From an uncultured Anaeromyxobacter sp. (GTDB lineage: Bacteria > Myxococcota > Myxococcia > Myxococcales > Anaeromyxobacteraceae): a DNA stretch of 52,843 nt. Shown here piece after piece: positions 1 through 8,607 of this stretch; position 1 is the stretch's first letter, and each line of letters opens with the position of its first letter. The DNA is taken from assembly GCA_903904005.1 (NCBI GenBank), contig CAIVAR010000135.1, forward strand, positions 1 to 52,843. The letters run 5' to 3'. Both the position numbers and the translations under genes were made by a program. Below the pieces are notes generated by a model. That model saw nothing but the letters and a program-made list of their open reading frames with translations, did not search any database and had not been told where the DNA came from.

Positions 1-1
1 G

Positions 2-1765
2 CCGCCGGCGTTCATGCCGGGGATCACGGGGCAGATGTACCGGCAGTTCGCGCTGGTGATCGCGGCGACGGCGCTGATCAGCGCGGTGAACGCGCTGACG
101 CTGAAGCCGACGCAGTGCGCGCTGTGGCTGAAGCCGGTGGACCCGGCGCGGAAGAAGGCGATCTTCTTCCGCTGGTTCGACGCGGGGTACGAGCCGCTGG
201 AGCGGGCCTACGTGCGGGTGATCCGGTACATGGTGGATCGGAGCGTGGGGATGTCGGCGCTGGCGCTCCTGCTCATCGCGCTGGCTGGCTACGGGCTGAC
301 CCGCGTCCCCACCGCCTTCATCCCCACCGAGGACCAGGGCTACCTCATGGTCACGGTGCAGCTCCCCGACGCGGCCTCCCTGGAGCGGACCGAGCGCGTC
401 CTCGACGAGATCGGGCGACAGGTCCGGCGGAACGGGGCCGTGGAGCGGACCATCTCCATCGGTGGCATCTCCCCGCTCGACAACAACGCATCCCTGGCGA
501 ACTCCGGGATCCTCTACGTGATGCTGAAGGACTGGGGCAAGCGGGGCAAGGGCGAGGACCTGCGCTCGGTGTACGCCGACCTCTCGGCGCGGATGGCCGA
601 AATCCAGGACGCGCGGACCATGGTGCTCGTCCCGGCCCCCATCCAGGGGCTCGGCCTGGCCGGCGGCTTCCAGATGCAGGTCGAGCTCACCGACGGCAGC
701 TACGACTTCGCTCGCCTCCAGGCGGCGGCCGACGCCGTGGTCGCCGCGGCCACCGCCGATCCCGCCATCCGCATGGCGCTCACCCCGTTGCGCGCCTCGG
801 TTCCTCAGCTCCGGGTCGACGTCAACGAGTCCAGGGCGAGCACGCTCGGCGAGAACCTGGGCGACGTCTACGCCACGGTGCAGACCTACCTCGGGTCGAG
901 CTTCGTGAACCTCTTCACCCGCTTCGGCCACCAGTACATGGTCTACGCGCAGGCCGACGCGCCGTTCCGCCTCGATCCCGGGAACATCGCCGGGTACCAC
1001 GTGCGGGCGAGGGGTGGGCAGATGGTCCCCATCGGGACCGTGGCGCGGGTGACGCCGACGCTGGGGCCCGCCGTCATCACCCAGTACAACCTGTTCCCCA
1101 CCGCCACCATCAACGGCACCGCCCGGGATGGCTTCAGCTCCGGCCAGGCGATGCGGGCCATGGAGGCCATCGCCGCCCGGGTTCTCCCCCCGGGGATGAC
1201 CTACGAGTGGACCGCGATGAGCTACCAGGAGAAGCTCGCCGGAAACGTCACCTACGTGGTCTTCGCGCTGGCGATGCTCCTCGTCTTCCTGGTACTCGCC
1301 GCACAGTACGAGAGCTGGGTCACGCCCGTGGCGGTGATCCTGGGTGTCCCGCTGGCGCTCCTGGGAACGGTGGGCGCGCTGCTCGGACTCGGCGTGGCCA
1401 ACAACATCTACGTCCAGATCGGACTCGTCCTCCTGATCGCCCTCTCGGCGAAGAACGCCATCCTCATCGTCGAGGTGGCGATCGAGGGCGTGGCACGGGG
1501 GCGGGCCCTGGAGGACGCGACGATCCACGCCTGCCAGCTGCGCTTCCGCCCCATCGTGATGACCTCCTTCACCTTCATCCTGGGGGTGATGCCGCTCCTC
1601 TTCGCCACCGGGGCGGGCGCGTCGGCGCGTCGCTCGCTGGGACTGGCCGTGGCGAGCGGAATGCTCGCCTCCACCTGCCTGGCCGTGCTCTTCGTTCCCG
1701 CGTTCTTCGTGGTGCTCCGGAGGGCTACCCTCCGAGGCGCCAGGACACCTTCGCCACCGAGCTGA
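2..1765 (+). CDS. RND multidrug efflux permease, C-terminal 587 residues (5' end outside window)
   Basis: Inner-membrane subunit of a tripartite RND (AcrB/MexB, HAE1) exporter, which pumps drugs or other hydrophobic compounds out using the proton gradient. The frame is open from base 2, so the first visible ATG at 14 is internal. The opening residues match the end of the first transmembrane half (ITGQMYRQFALVIAATALIS). The late motifs LVFLVLAAQYESW (near 1280-1320) and SAKNAILIVEVA (near 1450-1490) are hallmarks of the second half. No outer-membrane factor follows. The last 41 bases overlap tail-to-tail with the convergent gene at 1725-2624. The family is clear; the substrate is unknown. Confidence 0.95.
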   Translation, partial: PPAFMPGITGQMYRQFALVIAATALISAVNALTLKPTQCALWLKPVDPARKKAIFFRWFDAGYEPLERAYVRVIRYMVDRSVGMSALALLLIALAGYGLTRVPTAFIPTEDQGYLMVTVQLPDAASLERTERVLDEIGRQVRRNGAVERTISIGGISPLDNNASLANSGILYVMLKDWGKRGKGEDLRSVYADLSARMAEIQDARTMVLVPAPIQGLGLAGGFQMQVELTDGSYDFARLQAAADAVVAAATADPAIRMALTPLRASVPQLRVDVNESRASTLGENLGDVYATVQTYLGSSFVNLFTRFGHQYMVYAQADAPFRLDPGNIAGYHVRARGGQMVPIGTVARVTPTLGPAVITQYNLFPTATINGTARDGFSSGQAMRAMEAIAARVLPPGMTYEWTAMSYQEKLAGNVTYVVFALAMLLVFLVLAAQYESWVTPVAVILGVPLALLGTVGALLGLGVANNIYVQIGLVLLIALSAKNAILIVEVAIEGVARGRALEDATIHACQLRFRPIVMTSFTFILGVMPLLFATGAGASARRSLGLAVASGMLASTCLAVLFVPAFFVVLRRATLRGARTPSPPS

Positions 1766-2624
1766 ACGATCGCGTGACCCCGCCCAGCGGGAGCACGGCG
1801 CCGATCTCGGCCACGAAGGGCCCGTCGACGAAGCGCACCGAGAGGCCGGGCGAGAGCGTGTCGTTCCCCCGGGAGAAGGGGGCGTTGCCGGAGCACTGGG
1901 CCACCAGCCGCAACCACGGGGCCGGGACGAAGGTCACGCCCAGCATCGCGCTCACGCCGGTCTGGGTGGCGCTGGCGCTGCGGACCGCGAGCGGGGTCTC
2001 GATGGAGCCCCAGCTCTGGCTCACCCGGTAGGAGAAGCCGCCGAACCAGGCCAGCCACCTGGTGGCCATCCCGCGGAAGGTGAGGCCCGGCTGGAACCCC
2101 CAGGCGTGGACGCCCGAGAGCTCGTTCGACGTGGGAAGCAGGAAGCGCAGGAAGAAGCCGCCGTCGAACCGGCCCCCGGAGAGCGAGAACGGCACCCAGG
2201 TCGCGCCGACCGTCATCGAGCCGACGCGGACTTGGTCCTGGCCCTGCCCGTTCACGATCAGCGAGCGGAAGGCCATCGCGTTCAGCGTCGTGAAGAGCTC
2301 CCACGTCCGGGCGGGAGCCCAGCTTCCCTCCAGCTCGAGTGCGCCGCGCTGCAGGCCGCCGCGGTTCGCCTGGCCGTTCACCGAGGCGCCCACGCTGAGC
2401 GCCACCTGGGAGCGCGGCTCCGAACGCCGGATCGCGACCAGCGCGTTGGAGGTGGGGGAGACGAGCGCGGAGGCGCCCGAGTCGTCGCCCCCGGAGGATG
2501 CACCGGCGTCGCTATCCGCGTCGCCGCCGTCCCCGGATCCGGCCGCCTCCTGGGCCCGCGCGGCCCCGGCGCCGAGAAGCGCGACGAGGCCGGCCAGGGC
2601 GAGGGTGCGGACCAGGGGGTTCAC
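1725..2624 (-). CDS. Secreted outer-membrane beta-barrel protein, function unknown
   Basis: 299 residues starting at a GTG (2622-2624). A Sec signal peptide with cleavage expected near AARA|QE is followed by a low-complexity Gly/Ser/Asp linker at about 25-55. The rest alternates polar and hydrophobic residues and is rich in Trp, Gly and Tyr (for example WLAWFGGFSYRVSQSWGS), as expected for a transmembrane beta-barrel or transporter-like porin. The gene is convergent with the RND permease and its last codons overlap it. I do not recognise a named family. The barrel is inferred from composition, not from a known motif. Confidence 0.75.
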   Translation of the reverse strand: MNPLVRTLALAGLVALLGAGAARAQEAAGSGDGGDADSDAGASSGGDDSGASALVSPTSNALVAIRRSEPRSQVALSVGASVNGQANRGGLQRGALELEGSWAPARTWELFTTLNAMAFRSLIVNGQGQDQVRVGSMTVGATWVPFSLSGGRFDGGFFLRFLLPTSNELSGVHAWGFQPGLTFRGMATRWLAWFGGFSYRVSQSWGSIETPLAVRSASATQTGVSAMLGVTFVPAPWLRLVAQCSGNAPFSRGNDTLSPGLSVRFVDGPFVAEIGAVLPLGGVTRSFSSVAKVSWRLGG

Positions 2625-2782
2625 CTTCTTGCCTTACCGCCCGATACGACGCATGCCGTCGTCTCCTCCGGTTCATCCGTCCCGGACGTGCCCTGCCACG
2701 GTGGGACCGCGCCGCAAATCGCGCTAGCGGAATCTTGGGGTCGGGCCCATCATCCCGGTCCGCGTCCTGCCCGGAGGGGCTC

Positions 2783-3076
2783 ATGCCATTCGTGGTCATC
2801 GCAACCTGGAAGGCCATGGCCGGTGAGGAAGCGCGCATCCGCGGCGTCATCGCGACCATGACGCCCCTCTCCAGGCGAGAAGCGGGCAACCTCTTCTACC
2901 AGGCACAGGTTTCTCCGAAGGACCCGCTCACCTTCGTCCTCTACGAGCAGTACGTGGACGAGGCCGCCTACGAGACGCACAAGGCGACGCCCCATTTCCG
3001 GGAGCACGTCGTGGCCGGCGCCCTGCCGTGGCTCGAGTCGCGGAACGTCGTCACCCTCGAGACCATCGGCGACTGA
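2783..3076 (+). CDS. Antibiotic biosynthesis monooxygenase (ABM)-type small protein
   Basis: 97 residues, a single ABM/YgiN-type alpha-beta barrel domain. Members are small cytoplasmic dimers, either cofactor-free quinol or polyketide monooxygenases or simple stress proteins. Typical features are the start MPFVVIATWKAMAGEE and the central FVLYEQYVDEAAYETHKAT followed by HFREHV. I chose the ATG at 2783 because GGAGGGG lies just upstream, although the frame stays open to 2498. A hairpin resembling a terminator follows at 3094, so the gene is probably monocistronic. The substrate cannot be read from sequence. Confidence 0.85.
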   Translation: MPFVVIATWKAMAGEEARIRGVIATMTPLSRREAGNLFYQAQVSPKDPLTFVLYEQYVDEAAYETHKATPHFREHVVAGALPWLESRNVVTLETIGD

Positions 3077-3093
3077 CGGGCAGCGGCCGGCGC

Positions 3094-3118
3094 GTCACTC
3101 ACCATGAGTGACTATTAT
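3094..3118 (+). terminator. Probable intrinsic terminator after the ABM gene
   Basis: A perfect 8-bp inverted repeat, GTCACTCA (3094-3101) and TGAGTGAC (3105-3112), encloses a 3-base loop and is followed by TATTAT. It lies 18 bases after the ABM stop. The stem is convincing; the U-tract is weak. Confidence 0.55.
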
Positions 3119-3240
3119 CGACGCGCTGGCTCCACCAGGACGGCCCATCTTTCCCGATCTCCATCGCCCGTCGTGCCTCCGGGAGTCCTAGTCTTCGTCC
3201 ATGAAGCGTGCCGGGGGGTGCGCACTGCCCTGAGGTCCCC

Positions 3241-5091
3241 ATGAAATCCCGGTTCGCCCTCGTCGCGCTCGTTTCCTCCCTCGCACTGGCACTCGGCTGC
3301 GGAGGCAGCAGCGGAGGCGACGTCAACCCGACCGCCGCCACACCGTCCTTCAGTCCCATCGCGGGGACGTACGCGACGGCGCAGTCGGTGACCATCGCCT
3401 CGGCCACGGCCGGAGCGACCATCCGCTACACCACGGACGGCTCGACGCCGACCGTCTCCTCCGCCGCCTACGCGAGCCCCGTCAGCGTGGGCTCCTCGAT
3501 GACCTTGAAGGCCATCGCCACGGCGTCCGGGTACACGAACAGCGCGGTCGGCACCTCGGCCTACGTCATCGGCGTGACGCCGACGACCGCCTGCCCGACA
3601 TTGAAGTCGTCGCGCTTCCCGAGTTGCCTCGCGCTCGCCTCGCCGACCTCCCTGGTCGCGAAGCCGAGCGGGGCGCCTCCCGCGGCCGGGCGGGCCAGCC
3701 AGGCGGCCGTGGTGCCAGCAGGATTCCAGACCGCGTTCGCCAAGGACGCGCAGCAGATCGCCGATCTGCTCTCCGGTGTCGTCACCAATCCAGGGGCCGT
3801 CCTCGTGGAACTCGGCACCAGGGCCCTCACGAACCCGATCGAGACCTCCGGACCTGGCGTCACCACCGTCGCCTGCTTCGGGCCCCGCCTCTACTACGCG
3901 AACCACCCGGACGCCGTAGGGTCTCCTACGTTCCGGGCGACGGGCCAGTTGCCTCCCGGGGATCTTGGCATCTGGAAGGCGACGGAGAGCAGCGGGGAGT
4001 CGTGCTCGGCCGCGGTGCTGAACGCCCTCCTCGGAGCGGCGGGGGACCAGACCCAGTTCGCCCTCGCCGTGGCGGCCGTCGAGTTCCAGCTGGCCGGGTC
4101 CCATTTCCCGGTGGCGAGCGGCGAGACCTACGACGTGGCGGCGGCGCTCCAGGCGCTCATCCAGGGCGCGAGCGCTCAGGTGACCGTGAGCGCAGCGACC
4201 ATCGCCTTCATCGCACCCGCCTACGTCTACACGACCCGGCTTGCCGTGGCGGTGACGGGCGGCAGCATCTCCGTCGGACTCAAGCTGACGCAGGTGCCCG
4301 GCTCGACTCCCGAGGTCTACACGGGGACCGTGGCCTACACGTTCGACGACGGGACGGCAGTCACGGGCGGAACGGTCCGTTTCGAGCGGACGAGCGCCAC
4401 GGTGCTCGACATCAGCGCGCGCCGGGCCGGGTATCCCACTGGCTACACGCCGACGCTCGACGCCAGCGGCGAGCTGAATCCCGGGGACCCGAAGTGGATC
4501 TACTCGTTCTCCCGGTTCGGCGCGACCTTCGACCCGTCCTCGACCGGCCTGGCCGGGAACTACGTCTTCTCGTCCGACATCCAGACGCCCGGCTCGCAGG
4601 GTCCCGCGTCCGTGGGACCGTCGAACGTCTTCCAGGTCACCCTTCCTGGAAACGGCAGCGGCGCGGCCTTCTACGGCTACGGGAGCGTCATCGACCAGAA
4701 CGACTCCTGGGCCATCTCCTTCATGCAGTGCCTGCGGGCGAGCGGCGTCCGGCACCTGAAGGCGCAGTACCAGCCCATCGAGATCGATGCCGCCACCGGG
4801 CGCTACCTGCCGAGCGCCTCCATCCTGCCGCAGATCCGTTTCGCCCCCGTCTCCACGTGCAACTACGCTTCGTCCGCCTGGAACAACGGCGCGGCGGGAG
4901 GTTTCTGGTACGACCGGCCTCTCCAGTACGTCAACAGCCCCACGCCCCCGACGCCACCGAGCCCGATCCCCGAGGACGTCGTCGCCGACCCCGTCAGTGC
5001 GACCTATCCGCAGAACCTGTTCGGCGACGGGACGACCGCGGTCCAGACCCTGATCGGCACGAAGGGCTTCGTCCGGCCCAGGCTGTTCTGA
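3241..5091 (+). CDS. Lipoprotein with N-terminal chitobiase/hexosaminidase C-terminal-like domain
   Basis: 616 residues. The signal peptide ends in a lipobox (LALGC, Cys20). A Ser/Gly linker leads into a CHB_HEX_C-type Ig-like domain at about 36-110, with the diagnostic IRYTTDGSTPT and TLKAIATASGY motifs. The remaining ~500 residues are not recognised. They are rich in Ala, Thr and beta-prone segments and include GTVAYTFDDGTAVTGGTVRF, suggesting further beta-sandwich regions. I chose the ATG at 3241 over 3208 because it starts a standard lipoprotein signal. The protein probably sits on the outer or inner membrane and binds glycans or other surface ligands (inference). It may form part of the extracellular degradative set in this window. 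Confidence 0.8.
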   Translation: MKSRFALVALVSSLALALGCGGSSGGDVNPTAATPSFSPIAGTYATAQSVTIASATAGATIRYTTDGSTPTVSSAAYASPVSVGSSMTLKAIATASGYTNSAVGTSAYVIGVTPTTACPTLKSSRFPSCLALASPTSLVAKPSGAPPAAGRASQAAVVPAGFQTAFAKDAQQIADLLSGVVTNPGAVLVELGTRALTNPIETSGPGVTTVACFGPRLYYANHPDAVGSPTFRATGQLPPGDLGIWKATESSGESCSAAVLNALLGAAGDQTQFALAVAAVEFQLAGSHFPVASGETYDVAAALQALIQGASAQVTVSAATIAFIAPAYVYTTRLAVAVTGGSISVGLKLTQVPGSTPEVYTGTVAYTFDDGTAVTGGTVRFERTSATVLDISARRAGYPTGYTPTLDASGELNPGDPKWIYSFSRFGATFDPSSTGLAGNYVFSSDIQTPGSQGPASVGPSNVFQVTLPGNGSGAAFYGYGSVIDQNDSWAISFMQCLRASGVRHLKAQYQPIEIDAATGRYLPSASILPQIRFAPVSTCNYASSAWNNGAAGGFWYDRPLQYVNSPTPPTPPSPIPEDVVADPVSATYPQNLFGDGTTAVQTLIGTKGFVRPRLF

Positions 5092-5269
5092 GGGGGAGGG
5101 GGTTCCGGACCCCGGGGCTGCCGAACACGTCGCCAGACCCGGCCCGGGCCATCCCAGGGGGGCTCGGGACCCAGATGGGCGCTCGCCCGTGTTGCCCCCG
5201 CGTCCATAGTCGATGGAGGTGGGTGGGGAGGGGCGCCACGACGACGCCCGTACGCGACAGCAAGCCCGG

Positions 5270-5669
5270 ACGCTGAACGCGAGCACCTTCTCGAAGATCG
5301 CCCGGACGACGGGTCCCATCGACCTCGTCGCGGGAGGCGCGATGTGGATCACCATCAACTGCAACGACGAGGCGATGACGATGTCCCTCGCCTCCTGGGT
5401 GGAGGCGAATGATCGTGACGCCGCGACCTACCCGTTCGTGGGAGGAAAGTTCACGCTGCTCGTGGGGGCGATGGCCGCCTTCGACGCCATGCCGAACGCC
5501 AGCCTCATCCGGGTGAACGGGGAGGACTACAACCACGGAATCACCGTTCCCTACGGGAGCGCCTGCGTCGACGCGCCGGTCGCCGATCTTCAGCGATCCG
5601 ATCGCTGCGAGCCAGCTCGTGAGGCAACTCGAGGAGATCGTCGCCGGGCAGGAGCGGGCAGCGAGGTAG
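5270..5669 (+). pseudogene. Remnant of a TAP-family alpha/beta hydrolase (deleted and frameshifted)
   Basis: The reading frame around 5336-5585 resembles the C-terminal part of the intact peptidase at 12747-14495. MWITINCNDEAMTM matches WAVICNDVPFGYD there, and AFDAMPNASLIRVNG plus YNHGITVPYGSACVDAPV matches its catalytic-His segment. About 40 residues, including the Asp-bearing strand, are missing in between. Near 5585 the frame shifts by one, and the likely native tail (FSDPIAASQLVRQLEEIV) continues to a TAG at 5667-5669. The N-terminal two thirds with the nucleophile are absent. The remnant cannot make an active hydrolase. The 5' boundary is approximate. Confidence 0.75.
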
Positions 5670-5675
5670 CTCGAC

Positions 5676-6173
5676 TCAGCGGTACCGCTCCAGCGCGCGC
5701 CGGACGTCGGCCGCGTGGTCGCCCCAGTCGTAGACGACCACCGTGCCGGCCCCGATGTCGTGGAGGGCCCGGCGGCGTGTCGTCAACGGGATGAGGACCG
5801 AGCCGAACCCGAGCGTCACGTAGAAGATGGCCATGCGCTTGAGGACCTGGCGCAGCCCGACCGCCCTGCCGTCCGCCCGCAGGAGACGGAGCCCCATCAC
5901 CGCCATGCCCGGCGTTCGCCCCGCCGTGGTGAGGAACAGGATGCGGTAGATCGGAGGGATGAGCACCCCCTCCAGGATGATCGCGTAGGGCATGAAGCCG
6001 CACAGCCGGGCCCGCACGTTCCACCACTCCCGCACCGGGCCGCAGCGGCCGGGGTCGATGCCCAGGATCTGCTGGACCATCCAGCTCGTGCCCGCCACGA
6101 GGAGCGCGAGGAGCGCCACGTCGAGGATGCGCGCCGCACCCCGGGTCACCAGGCCGGCGTAGCGGAGCGTCAT
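5676..6173 (-). CDS. RDD family inner-membrane protein
   Basis: 165 residues from the ATG at 6173. The RDD hallmarks are present: Arg-Asp in the first helix (RILDVALLALLV), PGMAVMGLRLLRADG before the last helices, and ALHDIGAGTVVV near the end. About three membrane helices are visible. The start overlaps the stop of the upstream gene in an ATGA arrangement (6170-6173), so the pair is translationally coupled; the longer reading to 6200 is less likely. RDD proteins are linked to transport or Na+/H+ exchange in some bacteria, but the role here is unknown. Confidence 0.85.
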   Translation of the reverse strand: MTLRYAGLVTRGAARILDVALLALLVAGTSWMVQQILGIDPGRCGPVREWWNVRARLCGFMPYAIILEGVLIPPIYRILFLTTAGRTPGMAVMGLRLLRADGRAVGLRQVLKRMAIFYVTLGFGSVLIPLTTRRRALHDIGAGTVVVYDWGDHAADVRRALERYR

Positions 6174-6637
6174 GCGCGCCCCAGCACGCGGCGGACCCAC
6201 GCGTCGACGGCGTCATCGGCGACGTACGCCCGCGCGCGAACGTCTGCCTGGATCTCCCGCACCAGGCCGCGGCTCTGATCCTGGATGAGCTGGCGGACGG
6301 GTTCCGGATTCTCGGTGAGGTGCTTCAGGTAGAGGTCGACCTGCTCGCGGACCAGCTCACGGAGCTCGGCGCTCCCCCGCAGGGTCGCGAGCACCCGCTC
6401 GAGCTGCCGGTCGACGAGATCGTCGACGACGCCGTTCACGTCCGGTTGACGGAGCAGGTGGATGACGAGCTGCTCGACGTCCTTGCTCTCGGAGAGGGCG
6501 CGGACGATCTGCTCCATCAGCGCCTCGGACAGCCGCGACTCCACGAGCCGTGTCACGAGCGCGTCGGCGATCCGTGCCTCGAGACCCGCCGGCCGTTCCC
6601 GGCGGCGGCCATGGTCGTTTCGGTCGTCCATTCCCAT
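6170..6637 (-). CDS. Soluble helical protein coupled to RDD protein
   Basis: 155 residues with no signal peptide or membrane helix, almost entirely charged amphipathic helix: LARIADALVTRLVESRLSE-like repeats, then VVDDLVDRQLERVLATLRGS and ELVREQVDLYLKHLTENPEP. I recognise no named domain. It is co-transcribed with the RDD membrane protein through a 4-base overlap, so a peripheral or regulatory partner of that protein is a reasonable guess. The start could be the ATG at 6637 or the one at 6631. Confidence 0.7.
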   Translation of the reverse strand: MGMDDRNDHGRRRERPAGLEARIADALVTRLVESRLSEALMEQIVRALSESKDVEQLVIHLLRQPDVNGVVDDLVDRQLERVLATLRGSAELRELVREQVDLYLKHLTENPEPVRQLIQDQSRGLVREIQADVRARAYVADDAVDAWVRRVLGRA

Positions 6638-6852
6638 CCCCCCAGGGGGAGCGACCCAAGCGGGACACGCACCCTCCGGCTACGCTCCCCCCATTCCGTC
6701 CGGGTGCGTCAAGACTACCTCAGGGCGAAACGAACCCGGGACGAGTCGCAGACAATCTACAAGAAAAGCTCAACCCGTGATCGGCACGGAACGTGCTCCC
6801 TCGAGACGTGCCCGCCGTGCTCCATCGCTTCGAACCGCCCCACGAGGTACCC

Positions 6853-7206
6853 ATGACAAGGCTCTTCCGGTACTGCGCCGCACTCCTCCTCCTCGGTGCG
6901 CTATCGGCCTGCGGAAGTTCCAGCTCCAGCACTCCGGCCGATCGGGCCGTGACCCTCTCCTGGAGCCAGAACCGGGAGAGCGGCGTGAACTCCGCCGGGG
7001 GCGGATACCGGATCGACATCGCCGGGCGCGACCCGGTCGACGTCCCGTGGGTCCCCGGAGTGGGCACGCCGACGTCGACGACCATCCGCCTCCCGTCCGG
7101 CAGGTACACGGTCGTGGTGTTCGCGTACGCGGCGCTCGACGCCCAGGGTGGCCGCACGGGCAACGAGAGCGCGCCGTCGCAGTCCATCCAGGTCACGGTG
7201 CCCTGA
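6853..7206 (+). CDS. Small fibronectin-III-like lipoprotein
   Basis: 117 residues. The signal peptide ends in LSAC (Cys20), followed by a Ser-rich linker. The single predicted beta-sandwich starts VTLSWSQNRESGV and contains GGGYRIDIAG and YTVVVFAYAALDAQG, the pattern of a fibronectin type III or similar Ig-like fold. GAGGT lies just before the ATG. It is 17 bases upstream of the subtilisin gene, so it probably belongs to the same transcript and may help anchor or present the secreted peptidases (inference). Confidence 0.75.
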   Translation: MTRLFRYCAALLLLGALSACGSSSSSTPADRAVTLSWSQNRESGVNSAGGGYRIDIAGRDPVDVPWVPGVGTPTSTTIRLPSGRYTVVVFAYAALDAQGGRTGNESAPSQSIQVTVP

Positions 7207-7223
7207 TGCATCCGGGAGGAACC

Positions 7224-8600
7224 ATGAAGCCCTTCTCCGCCGCCCTCGCCGCGCTCCTCCTCTCCATGGTGCTCCCGTCCGGTCCGGCGAACGCCGCCGG
7301 GAACGGACCGCTCCCCTTCGACGATCCTCCCGGGACCTACGTGCCCGGGGAGGTGATCGTGAAGTTCAAGGCGAGCGCCACGCCCCAGGTCCGGCGTGCA
7401 GCCTTCGCGCGCCAGGGGCACGCGATACTCGCCGAGCTCCGCGTGCCCGGCATGGCCCGCGTGAGGGTGGACGGCGGCCAGACCGTGGAGCAGGCGATCG
7501 CCGCCTACCAGAGCGATCCCGACGTCGCCTACGCGCAGCCGAACTACATCTACCAGGGCGCCCGGGCTCCCCTCGACCCGCTCTTCGGGCAGGTCTGGGG
7601 GCTCAAGAACACGGGGCAGACCATCACCAGCCAGCCCCCTGGGTCGCCCCTCCGCTACGACGTCAATTACGCGGGCTCGAATCCCGGCACGCCGGGCATG
7701 GACATCGACGTCGAGGCGGCCTGGAACACCATCACCGACTGCAGCAAGGTCGTGGTCGCGGTGATCGACTCCGGCATCAACTACACCCACGAGGACCTGG
7801 CCGCGAACATGTGGGATGGGCGCGAATGGGGTCTTCCCCACCACGGATGGGACTTCGTCGACGCCAACGACAACCCCATGGACCAGCACGGCCACGGCAC
7901 CCACGTCGCCGGGACCATCGGTGCGGTGGGCGACAACGGGAAGGGCGTCGCGGGCGTCTGCTGGAAGGCGTCCCTGATGGCCGTGCGTGTCCTGGACAAG
8001 TACAACTATGGAAAAACCTCCAACTTCGTCGACGGCATCGGGTTCGCGATCGACCACGACGCCAGCGTCATCAACATGAGCATCCAGGGCTACAACCGGC
8101 GCGATCAGGCCTATGCCGATGTCATCGAGGAGGCCAGGCAGAACGACATCGTCGTGGTCGTCTGCTCCGGGAACTTCGCGCTGGATGCGGACCAGCAAAA
8201 CGTCTGGCCGTGCAACTTCAGCCTCGACCACGGAAACGTCGTCTGCGTCGCCGCGATCGACCAGAAGGACCGGTTCGCATACTTCTCGAACTACGGCGCC
8301 CGTACGGTCACCATCGGCGCGCCCGGCACCAACATCCTGAGTGCCGGGATCGGAGGCGACGACGTGTACTACGTGAACAACGGGACCTCCATGGCCACCC
8401 CCGCCGTCGCCGGGGTGGCGGCGCTGCTGCGCGCCCACAACCCGTTGTTCGGCTACCCGGACGTGGTGAATGCGATCACGGAGTCGGGCCGCTGGATCCC
8501 CACCCTCGCCGGCATCACCCGGACCGGCAAGGTGGTCGACGCCGCACGGGCGCTCGCGTTCATCGAGGCCCCCACCGGCCTCACGGCCAGGGTCGAGTAG
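7224..8600 (+). CDS. Secreted subtilisin-like serine peptidase (S8)
   Basis: 458 residues: Sec signal peptide (cleavage near ANA|AG), an inhibitor-type prodomain at about 38-112 starting PGEVIVKFKASA (fervidolysin/S8 propeptide type), then the S8 catalytic domain at about 120-445. The catalytic triad is visible as Asp182 (VAVIDSGIN), His224 (GHGTHVAGT) and Ser389 (NGTSMATPAVAG), with the oxyanion Asn317 in CSGN. GGAGG sits just upstream of the ATG. It is an active-looking extracellular endopeptidase and lies directly before a second peptidase-like gene at 8608. No C-terminal sorting or secretion domain is visible. Confidence 0.95.
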   Translation: MKPFSAALAALLLSMVLPSGPANAAGNGPLPFDDPPGTYVPGEVIVKFKASATPQVRRAAFARQGHAILAELRVPGMARVRVDGGQTVEQAIAAYQSDPDVAYAQPNYIYQGARAPLDPLFGQVWGLKNTGQTITSQPPGSPLRYDVNYAGSNPGTPGMDIDVEAAWNTITDCSKVVVAVIDSGINYTHEDLAANMWDGREWGLPHHGWDFVDANDNPMDQHGHGTHVAGTIGAVGDNGKGVAGVCWKASLMAVRVLDKYNYGKTSNFVDGIGFAIDHDASVINMSIQGYNRRDQAYADVIEEARQNDIVVVVCSGNFALDADQQNVWPCNFSLDHGNVVCVAAIDQKDRFAYFSNYGARTVTIGAPGTNILSAGIGGDDVYYVNNGTSMATPAVAGVAALLRAHNPLFGYPDVVNAITESGRWIPTLAGITRTGKVVDAARALAFIEAPTGLTARVE

Positions 8601-8607
8601 GCCAGCT

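Noticed and set aside
3115-5364. 749-codon minus-strand frame
   Set aside because: It is antisense to the chitobiase-domain lipoprotein, which has a signal peptide, lipobox and recognisable domain. The minus translation has none.
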